Shown: in pieces, positions 51,014-59,149 of the stretch
Layout: each line of letters starts with the position of its first letter
How positions within the stretch are numbered: position 1 is the stretch's first letter
Assembly: GCA_024682415.1 (NCBI GenBank)
Contig: JAIKZG010000030.1
Coordinates: 1-63,754, forward strand
Direction: 5' to 3'
Length of the DNA: 63,754 nt
Origin: Prevotella sp.
GTDB taxonomy: Bacteria; Bacteroidota; Bacteroidia; Bacteroidales; Bacteroidaceae
Made by a program: the position numbers and the translations under genes
The notes under the pieces: model-generated
What the model saw: the letters and a program-made list of their open reading frames with translations, nothing else
Told to the model about the DNA's origin: nothing
Databases searched by the model: none

Positions 51014-52504
51014 TTAATCATTGTCTGCCACATCCCACCATACACGAGTATCGGTATCGTTTTCGCCCTGCACTTCCTGAGCAGCCTTATAGTTGGCAGC
51101 ATTGGTGCTCACATCGTCTGAACTGTAAATCATGCGATATGGAATATGGGTAACCACAGCCTTCGGACCTGGCACGAGAACAGGATAACCAAGGCGACGC
51201 CAGTCGGCCCAAGCCTCTACGCCATCCTCAAAGAATCCGGCTATCCAGCGCTGCAACGCGATAAGCTTTATCTTGTCAGCGTCTGTTCCGCTATATGCCA
51301 CGCCATCCTGCGCGATGTAAGCAGCGATTTCTGCATCGTCGGGAGTAGCCTGAGAAACGAGAGAGAACTTCGCCTTTATAGATGTAGCAATTCCCTGCTC
51401 ATACAACGACTTCGCGTCGGCATTAATCCATCCGCGCTGAGCAGCCTCAGCCTCTACAAGGAGCACTCTCGCCGCCGAGATGATTACGAAAGGAGCGTTT
51501 TGAGCATAAAGAGAAGAGTTGAAGCCAGAATTATCCTTATTATATTTAGAAACATCAGCCGGCTCTATACCCTGCGGAATGCCCTTATATACTCCGTCCT
51601 TATTCTTTGTGAAATAAGCCACGCGACGAGGGTCGCTGAGAGTGTTCATATTATCTACAAGGTCTTCAGATGGGCAGAAGTCGTTACGACCCTCTGTAAC
51701 GATATTAGTATACAGAGGGTTTTCATTATCGCTTGTCTGCAAGAACTTATAAGTGAAGTTATCAGCATTGTCCACGATACCACCATCGGCATAAGCCTCT
51801 TTAAACCAAGCCTTACCCGTCTCTGGGTCTACATCAGCAAGCTTTATAGCAGCAAGCATACGGAGGGAAGCATTCAGCTTCTTCCACTTAGCGATGTCGC
51901 CCTCATAAATGTATTCATAAGTAGAGTTGAGAGAGCTGCTCTCATCAAACAAATCATAAGCTGCCTTCAAATCGGCAACAAGAGCTTTGTAGACCGACTG
52001 CTGATCGTCGAGCTTAGGAGTGAGAATGCCGTCAGCACCCTTCAATGCCTCAGAATAAGGTATCATGCCGAGGATATCCGTAAGATGGAGATAATAGTAA
52101 TCCATCAATGTCTTAGCCGCTGCAATCTGGTTGGCATTTGAGCCAAACGAGGTGACAGCCACCGTGCCCTTTTTGGCAGGGTCTTCATTCATGTCGATGA
52201 TAGTCTTCAGGTTTTTCAGATTATATCGATAATAATCACGAGTTTTGAAGCCATTGTTATCCAGCTTGCCGTACTGCACATTCTGACGCTCCGCGATATA
52301 TTTCGGAAACAGCAGAAACGTAGGGTTGTAAGATTGTTCCATAGTGAAGAACGTAACCCTGTTGAGAGCATACGCGAACAGATTTTCCGTATATGCCTGA
52401 TTCGGCTTGTTGGGGTCATCGTTTATATTGTCAAAGTCGCCACATGATGTCAGCATGGCAATGCCGAGCAACACGGAGAACACTTTCAAAAATATCTTTT
52501 TCAT
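51014..52504 (-). CDS. SusD/RagB-family lipoprotein 2
   Basis: 496 residues. Lipobox LTSC (Cys21) then GDFDNINDDPNKPNQA, the N-terminus typical of the SusD-like_2 subgroup. Helical repeats and C-terminus WIAGFFEDGVEAWADWRRLG YP-type. Partner of SusC 2, 14-bp gap. Diverged from SusD 1, so probably a different ligand. Confidence 0.94.
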   Translation of the reverse strand: MKKIFLKVFSVLLGIAMLTSCGDFDNINDDPNKPNQAYTENLFAYALNRVTFFTMEQSYNPTFLLFPKYIAERQNVQYGKLDNNGFKTRDYYRYNLKNLKTIIDMNEDPAKKGTVAVTSFGSNANQIAAAKTLMDYYYLHLTDILGMIPYSEALKGADGILTPKLDDQQSVYKALVADLKAAYDLFDESSSLNSTYEYIYEGDIAKWKKLNASLRMLAAIKLADVDPETGKAWFKEAYADGGIVDNADNFTYKFLQTSDNENPLYTNIVTEGRNDFCPSEDLVDNMNTLSDPRRVAYFTKNKDGVYKGIPQGIEPADVSKYNKDNSGFNSSLYAQNAPFVIISAARVLLVEAEAAQRGWINADAKSLYEQGIATSIKAKFSLVSQATPDDAEIAAYIAQDGVAYSGTDADKIKLIALQRWIAGFFEDGVEAWADWRRLGYPVLVPGPKAVVTHIPYRMIYSSDDVSTNAANYKAAQEVQGENDTDTRVWWDVADND

Positions 52505-52518
52505 ATAATATATCGTCT

Positions 52519-55500
52519 TTAGAATGTTAAATTAACGCTGAAACCGAACGAACGTGTAGATACCGCCTGTCCCTGCTCAAACGCTGTTCCGTCGGATTCT
52601 GACGGGTCGATATTCTTCATCTTGCTGTAGATAAGGAAAGGATTGTTGGCAATGAATGAAACGCTTGCAGCGTTAAGCCCTATGTGGAGTCTGCTAAGCA
52701 ATGACTTAGGGAACGCGTAACCGAGAGAAAGCTCACGCATCTTCACGTATGTGCCATCTTCAACGTAAGGTTCCCACAGCGTGCAGGCATAGTTGCTGAA
52801 ATAAGTCTGAGCGTCTACATAAGCCGTCACATCTTTATAAATGGTCTTGCCATTTGCGTCAGTTCCGTTGGCTACTACGCCATCGATGCGCACACCGCCA
52901 CCATTGGCTACCGACTCACGGATGTCGTGTCCCTTGTCGTTCTTGCCCACAGTGTTCTTGCCCAGACCAGAGCCTTCAAGCCACATATTTGTGACAGAAG
53001 CGAGTTTGCCGCCAATGCGATAGTCGATAGCAGTGCTGAGGGTTACGCCTTTATAAGTGAACTGAGTAGAGAAACCGCCTGTAAACTTAGGCTGCAGATT
53101 GCCAAGATAAGTTTCCTTAGAAGAATTGATGGTAGGCACATAAGAGCCGTCAGCCTTTTGGCGGAGAATCTTCTTGCCCTCATCATTTACGTTCCATACG
53201 CGTGAAGTATAGAGCGCGCCCATTGCCTTGCCCACTTCTGCGTAGCTATACAGATAGTCATAAAACGACATTCCATCGAGATTATAGCGATTCATGCCCT
53301 CGGCAAGGCGCACAAGCTTATTCACGTTGTGAGCGATGTTGGCATTAATCTCCCACTCAAAATCCTTTGTCTTTACTGGCTTTCCGCCGAGGCTTATCTC
53401 ATAGCCGCTGTTGCGGATAAGACCAGCGTTGGTGAGGTTAGAAGAATAACCTGAAGAAGCAGAAGTAGAAACCTTGATTATCTGGTTTTTCGTATCACGG
53501 CGATAGAAGTTGATGTCACCCCACAAGCGATTGTTGAACAAGCTGAATTCCGTGCCCACCTCATAAGAAGAAGTGATAGTAGGCTTGATATTCTTGTCGA
53601 TAAGCACAGGGTCTTCATATATAGTGGCAGTAGAGCCATAGCGTGTGCTGAAATTGTAGACGCTTGACAACTCGTAAGGCTTGAGGGCAGAACCCACCTG
53701 AGCCACACTTGCGCGAATCTTCCAATAGTTGAGCCAGCTGCCATGCTTAAACCAGTTGCTTGCGATGGCAGAAACAGAAGCACCACCATAGAGATAGCTG
53801 TTGTCATGAGTAGGCAGAGTAGAGTTCCAGTCGTTGCGCAATGAAAGCTCCAAATAATAAGTATCATCCCATCCTGCGCTGAATGTACCAAACACAGACT
53901 GAGTCTTCTGCTTTTCAATACCTGTCTTTCTGTTATAAGCGTCACGATAGGCAGTACCTGTCAGAGCAGAGTCGTCACCGCCCGAAAGACCCTTTGAGTT
54001 ACCAGTGTTGTAGAGTCCCGGCATGAGCAGTCCGTCGCGCGTAAACACGTGCTGACCATCGTAATGATAATAGCGGTTTTCAAAGAACAGGGCTGCGTCG
54101 AGAGCCAATTTTCTGTCGAAGAAGCTGTCTGCCCATGTCACGCGAGCCTGATTGTAGATGTCGGCAGACTTTTCCATAAACTGATCGTGAGCAGAAGTAA
54201 TACCAGTAAGAGCAGAGTTGTTGTCGGTTTCCTTATAATTAGCCAAGTTGCCCGTAGTCTTCCATCCCAACTTGATATTATAAGGCAAAGAATATTCGAA
54301 ATCAGCAGCTATTACGTGATATTCACGCACATTCACTTTGTTGATTTCATCGTATGTAGCATAAGGACTATCGTGGAAAGCCGCCGTAAAGTCGGTAGGG
54401 CTAACGATGTTCCATGTGCGAATGCTGCCATCGGTGCGACGGTAATCCCTATACTGCTTTAGGTTTACGTTGGTGTTGCCCCACTGAAGCAAATCAGAAT
54501 AAGGGTTGGCAGCGTCAGTGCCATAGCCCTCGGTTGCGGCATTGTGATTTTTCTTGTATGTGTACTTATAATCAAATGTAACCTTAAAGTTCTTCAACGG
54601 GCTGAACGCCAATTTCGCGCTTGCGTAACGGCGCTGCGCATCGCTGTTAGGATTTACGCCTCCTATGTTGCTGTTCGACAACGCCACATGAGCCAGATAA
54701 TCCTTGCCTGTCTTTTCAAAAGACACGTTGGTAGTGTTGGTTACGCCAGTGTCAAACAAGTCGTCCAAATCAAGATGATTAGTCCATGTATCCTCCAATC
54801 CGAAGTAAGGGCTTGTTTCGTCCCATGCTATAGCAGGCATATATTTTACCGTAGGGTCAAACTTCGGACCCCATGACACGTCGTCGGCATAGTCGTAATA
54901 CTTTCTGCCGTTAAACTGCTTATAGCTTTCAGGGTCGCCAGCCTGCCATTCATACACGTCCAGCTCACCGTCAGCGCCATATTGACCGCCGCCATATTCC
55001 TTTTGCAGCTTAGCATGAGAATAAGCTTTCGACCAAGTAGTAGAATGACTTATATTAACCTCCTGATGATCAGCACCAAGCTTGCCCGACTTAGTTACGA
55101 TAACCACTGCGCCATTGCCACCGCGCACACCATAAAGAGCTGTTGCTGCAGGGCCTTTCAATACGTTTACGCTTGCCACATCTGCCATGTTTACGGCAGA
55201 AGCAGAAGTGATTACACCATCTACTACATAGATAGGATTAGTGCCTGCGTCGTCGGTAATAGAAGTGACACCACGGAGCACAATTGCGCCTTCATCAAAC
55301 TTCGCGCCCGAACCACCTACGAAACGCGCGCCAGCAACCTTGCCCACAAGAGCATTGTTAAGGCTACCTTCGTTCACATGGCTCAAATCCTTAGCCTTGA
55401 TTTCAGTAGTTGCGTAGCCCAAAGAGCGTTTCTGGCGAGCCAAGCCCTGAGCCGTCACCACAACCTCGTCGAGCACCTTATCATCTGGGCTTAAAACAAT

Positions 55501-55770
55501 TTTAATGCCCTGCGAAGCCTTCACCATCTTAGGCTGCATGCCGATGTAAGAAACAATCAGCTTAGAGCCGTCCTTTACGTTAGGCAAAGTAAACTCTCCG
55601 TCTACATTAGTGACTGTACCGGTCTTTGTGCCGGCGACTTTAACCGATGCGCCGATTACAGGTTCACCATCATCCGCCGAGACGACTGTGCCCGTAACAC
55701 GCGACTGAGCCATTACCATTCCCACGAAAAGGAACAGCGAGGCCAAAATCAATGTTAGTCTTTTTTTCAT
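52519..55770 (-). CDS. SusC/RagA-family TonB-linked outer-membrane transporter 2
   Basis: 1083 residues from ATG 55770 (MKKRLTLILASLFLFVGMVM). N-terminal regulatory-like domain nearly identical to SusC 1 in protein and about 85% in DNA, then LDEVVVTAQGLARQKRSLGY, plug with LRGVTSITDDAGTNPIYVVD, and a barrel ending in GFSVNLTF. The plug and barrel are clearly different from SusC 1, so the shared head reflects duplication or gene conversion. Confidence 0.96.
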   Translation of the reverse strand: MKKRLTLILASLFLFVGMVMAQSRVTGTVVSADDGEPVIGASVKVAGTKTGTVTNVDGEFTLPNVKDGSKLIVSYIGMQPKMVKASQGIKIVLSPDDKVLDEVVVTAQGLARQKRSLGYATTEIKAKDLSHVNEGSLNNALVGKVAGARFVGGSGAKFDEGAIVLRGVTSITDDAGTNPIYVVDGVITSASAVNMADVASVNVLKGPAATALYGVRGGNGAVVIVTKSGKLGADHQEVNISHSTTWSKAYSHAKLQKEYGGGQYGADGELDVYEWQAGDPESYKQFNGRKYYDYADDVSWGPKFDPTVKYMPAIAWDETSPYFGLEDTWTNHLDLDDLFDTGVTNTTNVSFEKTGKDYLAHVALSNSNIGGVNPNSDAQRRYASAKLAFSPLKNFKVTFDYKYTYKKNHNAATEGYGTDAANPYSDLLQWGNTNVNLKQYRDYRRTDGSIRTWNIVSPTDFTAAFHDSPYATYDEINKVNVREYHVIAADFEYSLPYNIKLGWKTTGNLANYKETDNNSALTGITSAHDQFMEKSADIYNQARVTWADSFFDRKLALDAALFFENRYYHYDGQHVFTRDGLLMPGLYNTGNSKGLSGGDDSALTGTAYRDAYNRKTGIEKQKTQSVFGTFSAGWDDTYYLELSLRNDWNSTLPTHDNSYLYGGASVSAIASNWFKHGSWLNYWKIRASVAQVGSALKPYELSSVYNFSTRYGSTATIYEDPVLIDKNIKPTITSSYEVGTEFSLFNNRLWGDINFYRRDTKNQIIKVSTSASSGYSSNLTNAGLIRNSGYEISLGGKPVKTKDFEWEINANIAHNVNKLVRLAEGMNRYNLDGMSFYDYLYSYAEVGKAMGALYTSRVWNVNDEGKKILRQKADGSYVPTINSSKETYLGNLQPKFTGGFSTQFTYKGVTLSTAIDYRIGGKLASVTNMWLEGSGLGKNTVGKNDKGHDIRESVANGGGVRIDGVVANGTDANGKTIYKDVTAYVDAQTYFSNYACTLWEPYVEDGTYVKMRELSLGYAFPKSLLSRLHIGLNAASVSFIANNPFLIYSKMKNIDPSESDGTAFEQGQAVSTRSFGFSVNLTF

Positions 55771-55820
55771 AAATCTCTCTAAATATATAATACCATTATA
55801 ATATGTTTTCTCTTTCATAT

Positions 55821-55850
55821 TATGACCACAACCACATTAGATGTGTCATA
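55821..55850 (-). promoter_or_regulatory. Conserved leader hairpin of SusC 2
   Basis: TATGAC / GTCATA stem at the same distance from the ATG as in SusC 1, with a changed sequence but kept pairing. Confidence 0.55.
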
Positions 55851-56088
55851 TTATAAGTTTTAAGCAATCAATAACGCAAAATTAATACTTTCAAAACAAA
55901 AACTTATATAATTTTATAAAAAAAGTAGACCTTGCGTATTAATTTTAACATTTCCACCATCGAAAAATAACATATTCGTGGTATTTTTATGGTTTCACTG
56001 CGCATAATTATATAAACAAGCGTACTATTCTTTCAAAATGAAAGCAAAACCGCCATATATACTATTATTATAATAATGTAGATAAAAG

Positions 56089-56135
56089 AAATGCGCAGAC
56101 ATCACGCCCAATGCCAGACATTCTGCTGCGCATTT
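56089..56135 (-). terminator. Terminator of the DUF6261-like gene
   Basis: AAATGCGCAG / CTGCGCATTT long-loop hairpin followed on the minus strand by TCTTTTATC. Confidence 0.65.
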
Positions 56136-56207
56136 CTATTTTAAAGCGAGGTTCGCCCCATAAGCTTCGCGCGCATTTCCACGGAGCGTCCCTCACTCTC
56201 TACCCTA

Positions 56208-57239
56208 TTATTGCGCCGGCTTCAACGGAGTAGCACCTTCACCGCTTCCATTAGTGCCGCCACTGTCAGGCGTTTCCTGTTGAGAGGCGTTTGCCGACTG
56301 ATTGCCTTCACCCTGAGTCGGCTCATTGCTCTTTGGTTGCTCCTGCTGCTTTGGCTGCTCCTCCTTGTTGTCCTTTTCAGGTTCAAGCACGGTCTTGCCC
56401 TCCTTGTCGTCGGCATTAGCCTTAGAGTTATCGCCATTAGCCTTGCCCTTGTCGTTAGCATTGTCCTTAGCCTTATCGCCATTGGTCTTGCCCTTGCCAT
56501 TAGTAGCGGCAGTATTAGCAGCATTGGTGTCAGCCTTCTTTCTCTTCTCAGAGGTATGCCAAGTCTTTATTGCCGTGTTGATGGTTCTTATCAGCACAGA
56601 GCAGTTGCCATTATCGTCAGCCTCCTTGGCAGCATCTCCGTTGAGCGCCTTTGCCATCTCCCAGAAGCAGTCGTCGGTGTTAGCGCGTGCCACAGTCATT
56701 GGTATTGCTGCCACATGCTCTTTCTCATAAGCGCGGTCGGTGTTGGCCTCCACCACTTTGGCGTGCGCTTCCTTTATCACGTTAAAGTGTCGGTCTACGC
56801 CCAAAACCTTCAGCGCGCTTTCGCGCTCAGGCTGGCTCAGCTCTCTCAGCAGCTTGGCAAAAAGACCGCTATTCTCGTCGCGCTTGTTGTGGCCCGTGAT
56901 TTTTATTCCTGAGAATATGGCCTTCAATGAGCTTGCCGCAGCAGCCTCATCAGCGTCGTCAGATGTCAAGCATCCTCTCACTGTCGTGGCGATTATACGG
57001 TATCTTTTCACGCAAATGCCGTTGTATTTGTCGAGCAGCGGAGTCTGTTCCGACGCCTTTACCATCAACCATGAGTCTACCTCAATCTCGTAGCTGGCCT
57101 TGAAGTCGCTATATAGCTTGTTGATAGACTCCGGAACGGCTATCTTGGTAAAACACTTTTCTACTGCTTCGTAGAAACTTACATGCATTGGGTTTGAAAG
57201 TCTTGCTTTCGATTTCTTGGCTATTTCTTCTTTTGCCAT
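56208..57239 (-). CDS. DUF6261-like hypothetical protein with low-complexity tail
   Basis: 343 residues. No signal peptide. Residues 1-235 are mostly helical and resemble the DUF6261 family of Bacteroidota (MHVSFYEAVEKCF, SGIKITGHNKRDENSGLFAK, LLRELSQPE). The last 110 residues are an N/K/G/D/E-rich repeat tail (NGKGKTNGDKAKDNANDKGK) that is surely disordered. Function unknown. Terminator-like hairpin about 75 bp after the stop. Confidence 0.75.
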   Translation of the reverse strand: MAKEEIAKKSKARLSNPMHVSFYEAVEKCFTKIAVPESINKLYSDFKASYEIEVDSWLMVKASEQTPLLDKYNGICVKRYRIIATTVRGCLTSDDADEAAAASSLKAIFSGIKITGHNKRDENSGLFAKLLRELSQPERESALKVLGVDRHFNVIKEAHAKVVEANTDRAYEKEHVAAIPMTVARANTDDCFWEMAKALNGDAAKEADDNGNCSVLIRTINTAIKTWHTSEKRKKADTNAANTAATNGKGKTNGDKAKDNANDKGKANGDNSKANADDKEGKTVLEPEKDNKEEQPKQQEQPKSNEPTQGEGNQSANASQQETPDSGGTNGSGEGATPLKPAQ

Positions 57240-57913
57240 CTTTTTAATCCTTTCTTAATTTTAATGTTATGCCATGCACTATTGCATGAGCATTATTTCT
57301 TCGTATTCATTTCGCATATTCTTACCATATCCATCCATTTTTCATTCATTTCAAGATACAATAAGTGCTGCGCTGTAAGTTGGCGCGCTTACCATTTCCT
57401 ATGCTCCTTGAGCAATAGTTTTCAGCGTCGTCTGTCGATTTGGTCGCTTGCCTTTACTGCTTTCTCCCTTGCATGCTTAGGGGCGCAGCTTTGGCTTGCA
57501 GCCATTTTTTCTTTTGATGTTAATATATCATAGATTTCCCTTGTGCGGTAAGCGTAATAGCGTTGTTGCCGTCACATGTTTTTCTGAGCACCAGCTCCGT
57601 TGTTAGGTAGTTAAATTCTTCTTGCCGTAGCGGATAAATCTGCCATTCTGCATCTCCGTCCACCTCCTACTGTTTTTCCCCTCTTCGGTAGGTGAGAGCT
57701 TGCAGCTGCTCATGTTTTATCTAAGTGATGGCAAAGGTAATGTGTTTTTCGTGAATATGCAAAAACTTTATTGAAAAAAATATCCTTTTTAATGAAAAAA
57801 AATATTTTGGTGTACGTTTTGACAAGGAAAGCATGTCCAAACGTACATAATCTCAATATCTATAATGGCATTTCAAATTGTTTTCATACCTCAATTAAAA
57901 ACGCCATCAGAAA
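57240..57913. other. Intergenic region without recognised genes
   Basis: Upstream of the DUF6261-like gene. AT-rich in the right half, pyrimidine-rich on the left. No ORF with coding features, no repeat and no hairpin noticed. Confidence 0.6.
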
Positions 57914-58075
57914 TTACTTTTCATCATATATGTCGTCAATAGCCTTTTCAATTATTATATAGCTTTCCTCAATATCCATCAGCTCGTCATCTCCCTCGAT
58001 GAAGTTTTCATCTTCTTTTGACGTGTTTATTGCCGTGCATGATGCATCTATGGGATGTTTTTTATTTGTTATCAT
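57914..58075 (-). CDS. Small acidic ORF, third of a chain
   Basis: 53 codons: MITNKKHPIDASCTAINTSK, then an acidic part (EDENFIEGDDELMDIEESY) ending IIIEKAIDDIYDEK. Starts 14 bp inside the previous ORF in another frame. Either a separate small protein or the frameshifted second half of the preceding one. No family recognised. Confidence 0.4.
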   Translation of the reverse strand: MITNKKHPIDASCTAINTSKEDENFIEGDDELMDIEESYIIIEKAIDDIYDEK

Positions 58076-58205
58076 GGCTTATTTGCGTTTCTATGATACC
58101 ATATATAATACCTTTGTCTGTCTGAAATACAAATTCATCTCCAACAGGTTTTTCTACTTTGTATGGAGCGTGTTTATTAATATTGGAAAGGGATAATTCG
58201 TTCAT
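58062..58205 (-). CDS. Small ORF with GDEFVFQTDKGIIYGI motif, second of a chain
   Basis: 47 codons: MNELSLSNINKHAPYKVEKP, then VGDEFVFQTDKGIIYGIIET. ATG overlaps the stop of the first ORF as ATGA, a strong sign of translational coupling. The middle resembles the N-terminal part of short Bacteroidota proteins of the DUF6169 kind (tentative). Confidence 0.45.
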   Translation of the reverse strand: MNELSLSNINKHAPYKVEKPVGDEFVFQTDKGIIYGIIETQISHDNK

Positions 58206-58333
58206 GCTTTAGCACAAGAGTTATATAAGTTTGTTGTGTTAGCATATCTTTCATCGAATTTTCTTTCCCATTCTTTCTTTCGTGCAATGGATTGCTTAAT
58301 CCTTTGTATCACTTCTTCTTTTGTAATCTTCAT
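58202..58333 (-). CDS. Small basic/helical ORF, first of a chain
   Basis: 43 codons from ATG 58333: MKITKEEVIQRIKQSIARKK, then EWERKFDERYANTTNLYN. Predicted amphipathic helix. Promoter -7 TACCTTTG (CAAAGGTA at 58359-58366) 25 bp upstream. Ends in ATGA overlap with the next ORF. Confidence 0.5.
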   Translation of the reverse strand: MKITKEEVIQRIKQSIARKKEWERKFDERYANTTNLYNSCAKA

Positions 58334-58358
58334 GTCTTTATATTTGTATTTTATAAAG

Positions 58359-58366
58359 CAAAGGTA
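58359..58366 (-). promoter_or_regulatory. -7 box of the small-ORF chain
   Basis: TACCTTTG on the minus strand, 25 bp before the first small ORF. Confidence 0.6.
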
Positions 58367-58550
58367 CACTTTATTTTTATAATAACAATGAATAGTGCGC
58401 ACAAAACGACCATGACTTATTTGCGTTTCGATTCTTATCTTGCAATAAGATACTTATTTTCTGTGAAACATGTCTTCATAGCTGCAAATAATATCTTCTG
58501 AAGCCACGTGTTATTTTATAAAAATCACCATTAAACGAAATAGATTAATG

Positions 58551-58588
58551 ATGTCACTAAAGAATGTCACTAAAGATGTCACTAAAGA
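58551..58588. repeat. Short 12-13-bp tandem repeat
   Basis: ATGTCACTAAAGA occurs three times in a row just left of the 42-bp array. Confidence 0.8.
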
Positions 58589-58649
58589 GCAAAATGCCGA
58601 ATTAATATGGAAATGTTACAAAGCCATTGCAAAAGTACATTCGTTCGCA

Positions 58650-59003
58650 CACGTTACAAACCAATGAAAAATGGGGGAAGGCTTGCACGCCTTACAAAGT
58701 GGCGTTGCGATGCGCAAAACGACTTTGCTGCGATTACAAAGTGGCATTGCGATGCGCAAAACGACTTTGCTGCGATTACGAAGTGGATTTGCCATGCGCA
58801 AAACGGCTTTGCTGCGATTACAAAGTGGCGTTGCGATACGCAAAACGGCTTTGCTGCGATTGCGAAGTGGCGTTGCGATGCGCAAAACGACTTTGCTGCG
58901 ATTACGAAGTGGCATTGCGATGCGCAAAATGAGTTTGCTGCGATTACAAAGTGGATTTGCGATGCGCAAAATGACTTTGCTGCGATTACATAGTGGATTT
59001 GCT
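58650..59003. repeat. Eight-copy 42-bp tandem array with dyads
   Basis: TTAC(A/G)AAGTGG-type starts (one TTGCGAAGTGG) at 58692, 58734, 58776, 58818, 58860, 58902, 58944 and a final variant at 58986, exactly 42 bp apart. The unit contains CTTTGCT-GCGAT-TACAAAG (outer CTTTG/CAAAG pairs, 5-bp centre) and the linker TGGCATTGCGATGCGCAAAA then CGA; the linker itself contains the palindrome TTGCGATGCGCAA-like core. Confidence 0.95.
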
Positions 59004-59029
59004 TTGTGAGCTGTTATTATCAAAAAAAT

Positions 59030-59067
59030 GAGAGAACATTTCCCATTTTCACAGGAAACATTCTCTC
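59030..59067 (-). terminator. GH3 gene terminator
   Basis: GAGAGAATGTTTC / GAAATGTTCTCTC stem on the minus strand followed by ATTTTTTTG. Confidence 0.9.
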
Positions 59068-59149
59068 CTTCATGATTAGTGTTTTTTGAAAGATTAAAGC
59101 GCAATCACTGCGCCAAAAGTTTTGTGTAAATACTTTAATAACAGTAATG

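Larger units (their letters stand above)
55771..56207. other. Leader of SusC 2 and terminator of the DUF6261-like gene
   Basis: Holds the SusC 2 leader hairpin (55821-55850), the -7 box TAATTTTG (minus, 55877-55884) and a hairpin (56089-56135). No ORF seen. Confidence 0.75.
58367..59149. other. Intergenic region with short repeats, 42-bp array and terminator
   Basis: Contains three copies of ATGTCACTAAAGA-like sequence (58551-58588), the 42-bp array and the GH3 terminator. Open frames across the array arise only because 42 is a multiple of three. Confidence 0.75.

Noticed and set aside
51146..52141. Plus-strand open frame of 331 codons
   Set aside because: Antisense shadow of SusD 2; composition unlike a real protein.
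46075..55770. A complete polysaccharide utilisation locus
   Set aside because: Only SusC/SusD pairs are present; there is no adjacent glycoside hydrolase, sulfatase, anti-sigma/sigma pair or hybrid two-component regulator, so a substrate cannot be proposed.
58607..58993. Repeat protein of 14-residue units
   Set aside because: Open frames in several registers follow from the 42-bp period; no convincing start, promoter or codon usage.
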